A DNA stretch of 64,000 nt from CAWAMD01 sp963783045 (GTDB lineage Bacteria; Actinomycetota; Nitriliruptoria; Nitriliruptorales; Nitriliruptoraceae), in the NCBI GenBank assembly GCA_963783045.1, contig CAWAMD010000008.1, forward strand, positions 186,001 to 250,000. The letters are read 5' to 3'. Below the pieces are notes generated by a model. The model did no database searches. It had not been told where the DNA came from and saw only the letters and a list, made by a program, of their open reading frames with translations. Position 1 is the stretch's first letter; every line of letters begins with the position of its first letter. Shown in pieces: positions 8,851-17,603 of this stretch. The position numbers and the translations under genes are program-made.

Positions 8851-11800
8851 ATGACATCACCCTGGTCCCAAGGCCGCCGGCTGCACGCCGGCACGGTCGC
8901 GGTCGTGGTCGCCGCCGTCGTGGTGGCCCTGCTGCCGGGCACCGGCCCCGCGCCCGGTTCCGACACCACGTCGGTCGCGTCGGCGGGCCTCGGGGACGCC
9001 GACGTCGCCGACTGCCCACCCGGCTACGTGTCCCTGGACGCGTACCTCGCCGAGGAACGGGCGATGGAGCGCCTGCTGCCCGCAGAGGAGGCGGCGCGCG
9101 AGGCCGAGGAGGCCGAGCGCGAGGCAGAGGAGGCCGAGGAGTCCGGCGGCGGCTGCGTCGCCGAGAAGCGGCCGGAGGGCTTCACGGAGCTCGCGCTGGC
9201 CGCCCGCGACCACGCGTCGCCGCGGCTCGCGCCGACCGGCAACGTGGATCCGGCCGCGTTCTCGGCCGCCCTCGGCCAGCGCCAGCAGCTGGCCACCACC
9301 GGCCAGCTGAAGGGCACGAGCGGCAACGCGACCCAGTACGGCCGGGGACCGCTGGTCGTCGACGACGAGCGCTACGGACCCTCGAGCCTCGGGCTCGTGA
9401 ACAACAGCGGCCGCACCGACGATCTCGAGTTCGACGAGGACCACAACCGCCTCTTCGCCGCCGTCGGCAGCGGCGGCGTGTGGATGTCCGAGGACCTCGG
9501 GGACACCTGGAAGAACATCGGCGACACGATGCCGAGCACGGTCGTCGGCTCGGTCGCGTGGTCGAAGGCGAACGGCGGCACGCTCATCGCCGTGTCCGGT
9601 GACCCGACGTTCGGCGGCATCTCGGGCTACCCGGGCTTCGGCGCCTTCTACACGACCGATCTGGGCGCGACGTGGCACAAGGCGACGGGCGTTCCCGACG
9701 GTGCCCTCGGGTTCCGCGTGGCGGTCGACCCCTCGAACGAGTCTCACGTCTTCGTCGCCACCCAGCTCGGGCTCTTCCGCTCGCTCGACGCCGGCCGCAG
9801 CTTCGCGAACGTCAACCTCGACACCGGCGCCTGCAAGGGCGTCACGGACACCAAGGCCCACCCCGAGTGCCTGCTCGCCAACGTCGTCACCGACGTCGTC
9901 GTCCAGCAGACCGGCGGTGCCACCGACGTGACGGCGCCGAAGGTCGTGGCGGCGGTCGGCTGGCGCGGCGGCAACCACAAGAACGCCGACGGGACCGTGC
10001 AGGCGCCGGCGAACGGCATCTACGTCTCCGACAAGGGCGGCGCGCCGGGCAGCTTCACGCGCACGACCGGGTCGTCGACGAGCGGCTTCACCCCCCAGGA
10101 CCAGATCGGCCGCATCGAGATGGGCGCGGCCCGGGGGCCCGACCAGGACCACAGCTACCTGTACGCGATGGTCCAGGATGCGCAGGCGCTCAACGGCGCC
10201 GGCTGCGCCGTCCTCGACGCACCCGTCGACTGCAGCCCGCAGGGCGCCCCGACCGGTGTCAACACCGTCCTCGACGGCGTCTACGTGTCGAGCGACTTCG
10301 GGACCTCGTGGACGAAGATCGCCTCGGCGTCGACGTTCCAGGACCCGACGGCCGGCTCCGCACTGACCGGCACCGCCTCGGCGCTGGGGTATCAGCCCGG
10401 CGTCCAGGCCTGGTACAACCAGTTCGTGCTGCCCGACCCCACGCAGCAGGTCGGCGGCGTCCCGACGCGGCTCGTGCTCGGCCTCGAGGAGGTCTGGGAG
10501 AACGAGACCAGCCAGCTGCCCGTCGTCGCACCCACGAAGTTCAAGGTGATCGGCCGCTACTTCGGCGGCGAGACGTGCCTCTTCCTGAACCCCGGGCTGC
10601 CGGCGTGCCCCACGAACCGGCCGCCGACGAACACGACGACGACCCACCCGGACCAGCACTCGATCGTCTACATCCCGCGCTCGGACGGTGGTGTGTCGCT
10701 GTTCGTCGGCAACGACGGCGGCGTGTTCCGCCAGGACGTGGCCGCGGGCGAGGACTTCGACAACACGAAGTGGGGCGGCGGGGCCGTCCAGGGCTTCCAG
10801 ACGCTGCTGCCGTACCACGCCGAGATGGCGCGTGACGGCGTCGTGTGGTTCGGCCTCCAGGACAACGGGTCCGGGAAGATCGTGCCGAAGGAGGGCTACA
10901 AGCAGTACGAGACCTTCGGCGGTGACGGCTTCTACTCGGCCGTCGACCCGAACAACTCCGACATCGCCTACACCGAGACGCCCGCCGCCGCCATGACCGT
11001 CACCACCGACGGCGGCAAGTCGTCGACGGCGATGGCCCCGCCGGCCGACGGCGGCCCCTACCGGTTCAGCAACCCGTTCGTGATGGACCCGAACGATGCG
11101 CTGCACCTCATGACCGCCGGGTCGAAGGTCTACGAGACGACGTTCGGTCCGGGCACGACGACGCCGTCGGGCAGCGACCCGCAGCCGTCGGACTGGAAGG
11201 AGGTCTTCGACCTCGGCACCCAGCAGCACCCGGCTGACCCGGACGCCGAGCCGACCGACAGCGACCCGATCAACCAGATGTCGGCGCTCGACCTCGAGCG
11301 CAACGCCGCCTACGTCGGGTTCTGCGGCGTGTGCGACATCCTCAACGCGACTGCGCCGTTCCGCAACGGCATCGCCACGAACGTCGGCGGTGACAAGCCG
11401 ATGAACGCCGGCACCGGTGACGGGTGGCATGTCGCCGCGGCCAAGGGGCTGCCGAACCGGTTCATCACCGGGGTCGCCATCGACCCCCAGGACGTGCGCA
11501 CCGTGTACGTCACCCTCGGCGGCTACAGCCGCAAGTGGGTCGGCCCCGGCGAGCTCCAGGACGACAACAGCAACGTCGGCTCCGGGCACGTCTTCCGGTC
11601 CAAGGACGCCGGCGAGACCTTCGTCGACATCAGCGGTGACCTGCCCGACGCCCCGGCCGTCTCGGTCGCGCTGCGCGGCAGCCAGGTCATCGTCGGGACC
11701 GACGTGGGCGTGTTCTCGACCGACGCGACCGGCGCGCCGCGCTGGGCCGCCCTCGACGGGCTGCCGCCGACCCCGGTCGGCAACGTCAGCATGAAGCCGC

Positions 11801-13302
11801 ACGACCCGAACCTCCTCACGGTCGCGCTGTTCGGCCGGGGCGTGTGGACCTACGCCTTCGACGGCAAGCGTCCCGTCGTCGAGCAGCACCGGGTCGCCGG
11901 GTCCAACCGGCTCGTGACCGCGGTGCAGGCCTCCCGTGAGCAGCATCCGCGGGCCGACACGGTGGTCATCGCCCGGGCCGACAACTACGCGGATGCGCTG
12001 GCAGGCGCCCCGCTCGCCTGGTGGAAGGACGCCCCGATCCTGCTGAGCTACCGCGGCGGGTTGGACGGCGGCACGAAGGCCGAGGTCCAGCGCCTGCACG
12101 CACGCACCGCCTACGTGCTCGGTGGCTCGGCCGCCCTGTCGTCCCAGGTCGAGGCCGACCTGAAGGCCGCCGGGGTCACCACGATCCACCGGGTGGCCGG
12201 CAGCAGCCGGTTCGAGACCGCGGCGAAGATCGGCGCGATGCTGCCGAACAAGACGCACGCCTACGTGGTCAAGGGCGCGGACGCCGACCCGTCGCAGGGC
12301 TGGGCGGACGCGCTGGCGGTCGGGCCGCTCGCGGCCGAGCAGGGTCGGCCGATCCTGCTCGTCACGACGGACACCCTGCCGGCGCAGACCAGCGCGGCGC
12401 TCGACTCGCTCGGCGTCGAGGACGTGACCTTCGTCGGTGGCGAGGCCGCCATCGGCAAGGCCGTCCGTGACGCCGTCGAGAAGAAGGACATCGCCACGAA
12501 GTCGATCGCCGGCACGAACCGGTTCGACACGGCCGCCAAGGTGGCCGAGGTCGCGCAGGCCGCCGGACTGACCGACTTCCGGATGTGGCTCGCCACGGGC
12601 AGCACGTTCCCGGACGCGCTGGCCGCCGGGCCCACCATCGCGGCCAACGGCGGCACCCTCCTGCTGGTGCCGACCGACGACCTCGACCACGCGCCCGACG
12701 CGAAGGCGTTCCTCGTCGACCACGTGCGGGACATCGAGGGCGTGCGCTATCTCGGTGGGAGCGCGGCGATCTCCGACAAGGTCGTCTCCCAGGTCGGCGC
12801 CATCATCAAGGCGGGTCCGCAGCCCGAGCCGCCACCCCCGCCGCTGAAGGGCAAGACGCTCGCCGGGCCGTTCACGTTCGACACGGGCGCCGACGGCTGG
12901 ACCACCACCAGCTCCGACGGCGCCACGATGTGGCGGACCCAGCCGCCGGGCGACAGCTCGCCGCAGGCGTTCACCGTCGCTCCCTACAACAACGAGGCGG
13001 TCGCGGCGCTGACCTCGCCGGGGATGGACTTCCCGGGTGGGTCGGTGAAGCTGTCCTGGACCCAGAAGGTGAACACCGAGGACGGGTTCGACTTCCTGAC
13101 GGTCGAGTGGTCGTCGGACGGCGAGACCTACCACGGACTCGGCGGCTTCTCCGGCATGAACGCGGACTACCCGCTGTTCACGGCCCAGGAGAAGTCCTTC
13201 GTCGCCCCGAAGGGGAAGCTGTTCATCCGGTTCCGACTGTCCAGCGACCAGCTGGTCAACGGCGAGGGGGCGGCCGTGGACAACGTCAAGATCGAGTACT
13301 GA
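8851..13302 (+). CDS. Secreted multidomain protein: VPS10/sialidase-type propeller, CWB2 wall-binding repeats, C-terminal beta domain
   Basis: 1,483 residues with a good ribosome site (GAAGGAG) at ATG 8851. A signal peptide (about 1-35) is followed by a Glu/Ala-rich stretch (70-100). Residues ~170-1000 contain repeated Asp-box-like units such as SEDLGDTWKNI, TDLGATWHKA, SSDFGTSWTKI and SKDAGETFVDI, the pattern of sortilin/sialidase beta-propellers. Residues ~1010-1320 hold three CWB2 repeats (RVAGSNRL, RVAGSSRFETAAKI, IAGTNRFDTAAKVAEVA, each with YADALAG/FPDALAAG segments). The last ~145 residues (FDTGADGWTTT onwards) resemble MAM/immune-inhibitor-A-like jelly rolls. It is probably a wall-anchored extracellular protein, either a glycosidase-like enzyme or an adhesin. 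Catalytic activity is not evident. Confidence 0.85.
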   Translation: MTSPWSQGRRLHAGTVAVVVAAVVVALLPGTGPAPGSDTTSVASAGLGDADVADCPPGYVSLDAYLAEERAMERLLPAEEAAREAEEAEREAEEAEESGGGCVAEKRPEGFTELALAARDHASPRLAPTGNVDPAAFSAALGQRQQLATTGQLKGTSGNATQYGRGPLVVDDERYGPSSLGLVNNSGRTDDLEFDEDHNRLFAAVGSGGVWMSEDLGDTWKNIGDTMPSTVVGSVAWSKANGGTLIAVSGDPTFGGISGYPGFGAFYTTDLGATWHKATGVPDGALGFRVAVDPSNESHVFVATQLGLFRSLDAGRSFANVNLDTGACKGVTDTKAHPECLLANVVTDVVVQQTGGATDVTAPKVVAAVGWRGGNHKNADGTVQAPANGIYVSDKGGAPGSFTRTTGSSTSGFTPQDQIGRIEMGAARGPDQDHSYLYAMVQDAQALNGAGCAVLDAPVDCSPQGAPTGVNTVLDGVYVSSDFGTSWTKIASASTFQDPTAGSALTGTASALGYQPGVQAWYNQFVLPDPTQQVGGVPTRLVLGLEEVWENETSQLPVVAPTKFKVIGRYFGGETCLFLNPGLPACPTNRPPTNTTTTHPDQHSIVYIPRSDGGVSLFVGNDGGVFRQDVAAGEDFDNTKWGGGAVQGFQTLLPYHAEMARDGVVWFGLQDNGSGKIVPKEGYKQYETFGGDGFYSAVDPNNSDIAYTETPAAAMTVTTDGGKSSTAMAPPADGGPYRFSNPFVMDPNDALHLMTAGSKVYETTFGPGTTTPSGSDPQPSDWKEVFDLGTQQHPADPDAEPTDSDPINQMSALDLERNAAYVGFCGVCDILNATAPFRNGIATNVGGDKPMNAGTGDGWHVAAAKGLPNRFITGVAIDPQDVRTVYVTLGGYSRKWVGPGELQDDNSNVGSGHVFRSKDAGETFVDISGDLPDAPAVSVALRGSQVIVGTDVGVFSTDATGAPRWAALDGLPPTPVGNVSMKPHDPNLLTVALFGRGVWTYAFDGKRPVVEQHRVAGSNRLVTAVQASREQHPRADTVVIARADNYADALAGAPLAWWKDAPILLSYRGGLDGGTKAEVQRLHARTAYVLGGSAALSSQVEADLKAAGVTTIHRVAGSSRFETAAKIGAMLPNKTHAYVVKGADADPSQGWADALAVGPLAAEQGRPILLVTTDTLPAQTSAALDSLGVEDVTFVGGEAAIGKAVRDAVEKKDIATKSIAGTNRFDTAAKVAEVAQAAGLTDFRMWLATGSTFPDALAAGPTIAANGGTLLLVPTDDLDHAPDAKAFLVDHVRDIEGVRYLGGSAAISDKVVSQVGAIIKAGPQPEPPPPPLKGKTLAGPFTFDTGADGWTTTSSDGATMWRTQPPGDSSPQAFTVAPYNNEAVAALTSPGMDFPGGSVKLSWTQKVNTEDGFDFLTVEWSSDGETYHGLGGFSGMNADYPLFTAQEKSFVAPKGKLFIRFRLSSDQLVNGEGAAVDNVKIEY

Positions 13303-13311
13303 CGCTGACCG

Positions 13312-13352
13312 ACCCACGTGCGCCGGCGCCCCGTGCGCCGGCGCACGTGGGT
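13312..13352 (+). terminator. Strong intrinsic hairpin
   Basis: CCCACGTGCGCCGGCG / CGCCGGCGCACGTGGG, a perfect 16-bp stem (extendable by one A-T pair) with a 7-base loop. It begins 10 bp after the stop of the large secreted protein. No T tract, as is common at this GC content. Confidence 0.8.
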
Positions 13353-13431
13353 GGCGATGCACCGGCGGCTGGCTCAAGACTCGACCGGCGGCGGTCGATA
13401 CGCGTGGCGGGAGTGAACCTCGGAGGGCTGG

Positions 13432-15426
13432 ATGTCTCGTGTGCCGCGCGGCGCCGCCGATGCAGGCGCTGCGGGGACCGTGGCGCGGGCGGCGGGCGGC
13501 GGCACGGGCACCGCGCCGGTGAGCGCAGCGGGCGCCGTGGAGGCGTCCGACGGCGCGCAGGCCAGTACGCTCGCGGCCCTGCGTGAGCTGCTGGCCGAAG
13601 GCGTCGGGGCGCTGTCCGTGTGCGACGCGACGGCCGTCCTCACCCGCGTGTCGCGACGGGTTCTCGACACCCAGCATGCCGTGGCCTACCTCGCTGACGG
13701 GGCGGGACGGATCGGGGAGATCATCACGGTCGGCGTCGAGCCGCACATGGCCGCGACCCTGCATCGCCTGCTCATGGGACGCGACGGCGATCAGGTGCCG
13801 CTCTGGCGCAGGCGTCTGCACGGGGAGGCGCACCCGGTCCTCGTGGTGGACGACGCCCACGCGAGCGACCTCATCCCGCGGGAGATCGTCGACGCCATCA
13901 GCCTGCGCTCCTACATCGCGTTCCCGGTCCTCGCTGCCGGCGGTGACGTGCTCGGCGGCGTGGTGTGCAGCCACGCCGACCGGGTCCGGCACTGGCGGGA
14001 GGATGAGCGCGACGCCGTCCGGCAGCTCGCCCTCGAGGGCTCGCTGATCATCGAGAACGCCGCCCTGCGTGAGGCCGACGAGCGGCGTCTCGCAGCGGTC
14101 ACCGAGCAGGCGCTCACCGACCCGCTCACGGGGCTCGCGAACCGGACGCGACTGTTCGACCGGATCGAGCAGGCCGCCGCGGCGGGCAGCGGCACCGACC
14201 ACGTCGTCGGGGTCGTGTTCATCGACATCGACGACTTCAAGCACGTCAACGACATGTACGGGCACGCGGCGGGGGACCGGGTCCTCGTGACGGTGGCTGA
14301 CCAGCTCCGGGGCTGCGTGCGCGACGAGGACACCGTGGCGCGCTTCGCCGGCGACGAGTTCGTGGTCCTGCTCCACCAGACCACCGAGGCCGAGGCGCAC
14401 GCGGCGGCGCAGCGGATCGCCGGTCGGCTCACCCCGCTGCGCGTCCGGCTGACCGAGGGCCATGCCACCGAGCGGGTGGTGACCCTCGAGCTGACGGCGA
14501 GCATCGGCATCGCGGTGATGGACGGCGGGTCGTTGCCGCCCGAGGTCCTCGTCCGCCAGGCCGACCAGGCGATGTACCGCGCGAAGCGCACGGGCCACGC
14601 GGTCGCCGCCTTCCATGCATCCACGGACGGGCCGACGCTGGCACGCGACCAGCTCGAGCGCGAGCTGCGCACGGGCATCCAGCGGAACGAGCTCCGGCTC
14701 GTCTACCAGCCGATCCTCGACCTCGAGGCCGAGCAGATCGCCGGCGTCGAGGCGCTCGTGCGGTGGGAGCACCCGCGTCTCGGGCTGCTGCCGCCCGGCC
14801 GGTTCCTGCCGATGGCGGAGGAGACCGGCCTGATCGTGCCGCTCGGCCGGTGGGTGCTGGACGCCGCCTGCCGCCAGCTGGCGGCGTGGGACGCCGCGCG
14901 GCTCGGATCACCTCCGGTGACGATGAGCGTCAACGTCTCGGCGAGGCAGCTGCGCCGCGGCGACGCCTACATCCGTGAGCTGACCGACGTGCTGGAGGCA
15001 ACCGGCGTGGACCCGGCACGGCTCGTGCTGGAGATCACCGAGACGGCGCTGCTCCCGGACCTCGAGGCGCCGGCGCTCCTCGGCCGGATCCGCGACGCCG
15101 GGGTCCGTTCGGCGCTCGACGACTTCGGCATCGGCTACTCGTCGCTGCGCTCGCTGCAGCGTCTCCCGATCGAGATCATCAAGATCGACCGCAGCTTCGT
15201 CGGGGCCATGCTCCAGGACCCGGGCAGCAAGGTGCTCGTGTCCGCGATGACGGCGCTGGGTGCGACGCTGGGGCTTCGCGTGATCGCCGAGGGCATCGAG
15301 ACGCCGGAGCAGCTCGAGATGCTGCGTGGGCTGGCGTGTCCGTTCGGGCAGGGCTACCTCTTCGCCCGTCCGATGCCGGCAGAGGCCGTCGCGGCGCTGC
15401 TCACGACCGTCACGTCGGAGGCCTGA
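13432..15426 (+). CDS. GAF-GGDEF-EAL cyclic-di-GMP signalling protein
   Basis: 664 residues. After a low-complexity Ala/Gly start, a GAF sensor domain (about 60-205) precedes a GGDEF domain whose active-site loop reads FAGDEFVVLL, AGDEF rather than GGDEF. The EAL domain has the signature residues: EALVRWEHP, ITETALLPDLE, DDFGIGYSSL, IKIDRSFV and VIAEGIETPEQL. The phosphodiesterase half therefore looks catalytically complete. The cyclase half may be active (AGDEF variants are known to work) or may serve as a GTP-sensing regulator. There is no transmembrane segment, so it is cytosolic. Its 3' end overlaps a converging SDR gene by 17 bp. Confidence 0.9.
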   Translation: MSRVPRGAADAGAAGTVARAAGGGTGTAPVSAAGAVEASDGAQASTLAALRELLAEGVGALSVCDATAVLTRVSRRVLDTQHAVAYLADGAGRIGEIITVGVEPHMAATLHRLLMGRDGDQVPLWRRRLHGEAHPVLVVDDAHASDLIPREIVDAISLRSYIAFPVLAAGGDVLGGVVCSHADRVRHWREDERDAVRQLALEGSLIIENAALREADERRLAAVTEQALTDPLTGLANRTRLFDRIEQAAAAGSGTDHVVGVVFIDIDDFKHVNDMYGHAAGDRVLVTVADQLRGCVRDEDTVARFAGDEFVVLLHQTTEAEAHAAAQRIAGRLTPLRVRLTEGHATERVVTLELTASIGIAVMDGGSLPPEVLVRQADQAMYRAKRTGHAVAAFHASTDGPTLARDQLERELRTGIQRNELRLVYQPILDLEAEQIAGVEALVRWEHPRLGLLPPGRFLPMAEETGLIVPLGRWVLDAACRQLAAWDAARLGSPPVTMSVNVSARQLRRGDAYIRELTDVLEATGVDPARLVLEITETALLPDLEAPALLGRIRDAGVRSALDDFGIGYSSLRSLQRLPIEIIKIDRSFVGAMLQDPGSKVLVSAMTALGATLGLRVIAEGIETPEQLEMLRGLACPFGQGYLFARPMPAEAVAALLTTVTSEA

Positions 15427-16195
15427 GCAGGCGGCCCTCCATCCCGCCGGCCACCGTCAGAACCTGTCCGGTCACGTGCCCGGCGGCCGTGGGGGAGAGC
15501 AGCCAGGCGATGGCCCGCGCGACGTCGTGGGTCGTGGCGACCTTCTGCAGGGGCATCGTCGCGGTGATGCGGGCGACGGCCTGCTCGTCGAGGCTGTCGA
15601 CGGTCATCGGGGAGACCGTCCACCCCGGCGCGACGACGTTCACCCGGGCCGCCGGGTGCAGCCGGACGATCTCGTTCTTGACGGAGCGCAGGAGGCCGAT
15701 CCCGATGCCGGCCTTCGCCGCGGCGTAGTCGGCGTGGCCCGCCTCGCCGAACTCGCCGGCCGTCGAGCCGACCATGACCACCGACGGGGCCTCGAGGTCG
15801 CGATGGTCGACGAGGTGGCGCAGGAAGGCGCGGACGGTGAGGAACGTGGCCGTCAGGTTCGCGTCGATCGTGGCACGCCACCGCTGCACCGGCATGGTCC
15901 AGACCGGCTCGTCCCCGGCAGGCCAGATGCCGGCGTTGGCGACGACCGCGTCGAGCCGACCGAGCCGGCCCGCCGCCCGCGCCACGAGCGCGTTCGCGTC
16001 GTCCTCGTCGGTCAGATCCGCGCCGAGCGCCACCCCGCCGATCTCGTCGGCGAGGTCCTGCGCGGCGGCACGGTTGCGGTGGTAGTGGACGGCCACGCTG
16101 GCGCCGGCGTCCGCGAGCAGCCGGGCGGTCGCGCCGCCGATCCCGCCCGATCCGCCGGTCACGAGGACACCGGCGTCCGTCAACCCGAGATCCAC
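15410..16195 (-). CDS. Short-chain dehydrogenase/reductase
   Basis: Classical SDR, 261 residues from GTG 16195, chosen because GGGAGG lies 9 bases upstream and the length is typical. A further GTG at 16273 would add 26 residues with no visible domain. The cofactor motif is VLVTGGSGGIGGATA, the structural motif VANAG, and the catalytic set Ser (VMVGSTAG) with Tyr-Lys in ADYAAAKAGI. It ends with the VTGQVLTVAGGMEG segment seen in FabG-like reductases. The basic residue in HYHRNRAA suggests NADP. Substrate unknown. Confidence 0.85.
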   Translation of the reverse strand: MDLGLTDAGVLVTGGSGGIGGATARLLADAGASVAVHYHRNRAAAQDLADEIGGVALGADLTDEDDANALVARAAGRLGRLDAVVANAGIWPAGDEPVWTMPVQRWRATIDANLTATFLTVRAFLRHLVDHRDLEAPSVVMVGSTAGEFGEAGHADYAAAKAGIGIGLLRSVKNEIVRLHPAARVNVVAPGWTVSPMTVDSLDEQAVARITATMPLQKVATTHDVARAIAWLLSPTAAGHVTGQVLTVAGGMEGRLLRPPT

Positions 16196-16274
16196 GCGTC
16201 GTCCTCCCTGAACCTCGCCCGGTGCGCTGATCACGTTCGGTGTTTCCGACAGCGCGCAGCGTATTGGTGTCACC

Positions 16275-17066
16275 CTAGCGGGGCAGCGGCTGGCAGCCCG
16301 GGCAGAGGTACGTCACTCGGGGCGGGGTCCCGAGATCCGCGGCGACGACGGTCGTGCCGCAGCGGCGGCACGCCTCACCGGCCCGGCCGTAGACCCAGAG
16401 GCTGCCCGGTGGCGCGCCGGGCACCGTCGTGCGGGGCATCCCGCCGAGGTTGTTGCGCAGGAGGTCGGCGGCCGTCGCCAGCAGGGCCCGGCGCTCCTCG
16501 GGGGGCACCGCGGCGAGCGGTGTGGCCGGATGGCGCCCGTGGAGGAAGCACACCTCGGACTTGTAGACGTTGCCGATCCCGCTGGCGACGCGCTGGTCGA
16601 GCAGGACGTCCGCGAGGGGCGCCTGCGTGTCGGAGCGCTCCATGCGGGTCAGCGCGTCGTCGAGGTCGGGCGTCGGCAGGCACAGGTCGGGGCCGAGCCG
16701 ACGCAGGGACGGGTGTCGGGCGACCGCCGGTGCGTCGAGGACCTCCACCACGGGCGCGAAGAAGCACACCGCGACGGCGCCGTCGACCGCGATGACGGCC
16801 CGCGCGCCGCTGCGGGGCCGCCGCCATCGCTGGCCCGGCGCGTACACGTGCCACATGCCGGTCATGCGCAGATGGGTGTGGACGATCAGCCCGTCCGAGA
16901 AGTGCACCAGCAGGTGCTTGCCGCGTGCCTCGACGGCCTCCACCTGGCTGCCGACCCGCGGCAGGGTGCCGGCGACACGTGGCAGCTCGATGGCGGTGAC
17001 CGTCCTGCCGGCCAGCGCGGAGCGCAACGACGCGGCCGTGCGGTGGATCGTGTCGCCCTCGGGCAT
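16275..17066 (-). CDS. nei: Fpg/Nei-family DNA glycosylase (endonuclease VIII type)
   Basis: 263 residues, a bifunctional DNA glycosylase/AP lyase that removes oxidised bases. It begins MPEGDT, with catalytic Pro2 and Glu3 exposed after Met removal. The helix-two-turn-helix contains LLDQRVASGIGNVYKSEVCF. A C-terminal zinc finger is intact (CRRCG and CPGCQ). The MPEGDT start and lack of the Fpg loop favour the Nei2/Nei-type subgroup of actinobacteria. The ORF ends 2 bp before the longest possible SDR frame. Confidence 0.92.
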   Translation of the reverse strand: MPEGDTIHRTAASLRSALAGRTVTAIELPRVAGTLPRVGSQVEAVEARGKHLLVHFSDGLIVHTHLRMTGMWHVYAPGQRWRRPRSGARAVIAVDGAVAVCFFAPVVEVLDAPAVARHPSLRRLGPDLCLPTPDLDDALTRMERSDTQAPLADVLLDQRVASGIGNVYKSEVCFLHGRHPATPLAAVPPEERRALLATAADLLRNNLGGMPRTTVPGAPPGSLWVYGRAGEACRRCGTTVVAADLGTPPRVTYLCPGCQPLPR

Positions 17067-17139
17067 CGTCGCTCGCTGGTCCGGCGCCCGCCGAGACTAC
17101 GACCCCGCCACCACGACGCACAGGTGTGCCCCAACGCGA

Positions 17140-17168
17140 GCGGCCCCCGGCAGGTCGCCGGGGGCCGC
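17140..17168 (-). terminator. Hairpin terminator after the histone-like gene
   Basis: GCGGCCCCCGGC, loop AGGTC, GCCGGGGGCCGC: a perfect 12-bp stem 18 bp past the stop codon of the 58-residue gene and upstream of nei, separating the two minus-strand genes. Confidence 0.8.
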
Positions 17169-17185
17169 GCGTGAAACGGTGGTGC

Positions 17186-17362
17186 CTACAGGTCGTAGGG
17201 GCGCAGGGTGCTGCGGCCGTTCTCCTTGGCGCGTGCGCCGGCGGCCTTCAGGATCTCGTGCACCTTGTCGTTGAGTGCATCGGGCAGGCTGCCGTCCATG
17301 CGGAGCTCCAGGCCTTTGACGGCCTCCTTGACCTTGCTCTGCACGACGAGGGACTCTGCCAT
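17186..17362 (-). CDS. Single-domain bacterial histone-fold protein (58 aa)
   Basis: The protein starts MAESLVVQSKVKEAVKGL and ends KENGRSTLRPYDL. The ATG has AAGGAG 8 bases upstream and a hairpin terminator follows, so the gene is a complete unit despite its size. The layout matches one histone fold: a first helix (residues ~8-18), a long central helix (~27-48) and a terminal segment with the R-x-T...D pattern (GRSTLRPYDL) that makes the Arg-Asp clamp in histones. It closely parallels my recollection of the short bacterial histones, of which Bdellovibrio Bd0055 is the studied example (N terminus MAEVLVV, C terminus GRKTV...RDI). It is likely a dimeric nucleoid DNA-binding protein. Codon use is like the neighbours. 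Confidence 0.82.
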   Translation of the reverse strand: MAESLVVQSKVKEAVKGLELRMDGSLPDALNDKVHEILKAAGARAKENGRSTLRPYDL

Positions 17363-17603
17363 GTGTTCTGCTCCTTGTTGGAAACGGTCGGCCGCAGACT
17401 AGGTCGCCAGACCGCTCAGTCACAGCACCCGCCCCCGCGGAAACGGCCTCCAGGGGTGGTTTTCGTGCGATCGGCGCACGACTCGGGGGGTCGGTGGTGC
17501 ACCGTGCGGGCAGTCCGGGGCGCCGCACGGCCTCGCCGCGGCGCCGAACGTCGCCGCTGCATCGCGCCGTCGTCAGCGGCCGCAGGGACCCGGCAGCGGC
17601 CGG
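17363..17603. other. Intergenic region upstream of the histone-like gene
   Basis: 241 bp between the lhr stop and the histone-like start. It must hold the promoter of the latter, but I cannot recognise a convincing -35/-10 pair. No further gene is seen. Confidence 0.4.

Noticed and set aside
8857..14772. A 1,971-codon open frame on the minus strand opposite the secreted protein and GGDEF-EAL genes
   Set aside because: Low-complexity Arg/Gly/Val/Asp-rich product with no domain. It is the antisense shadow expected at this GC content, and the plus-strand genes have clear domains and starts.
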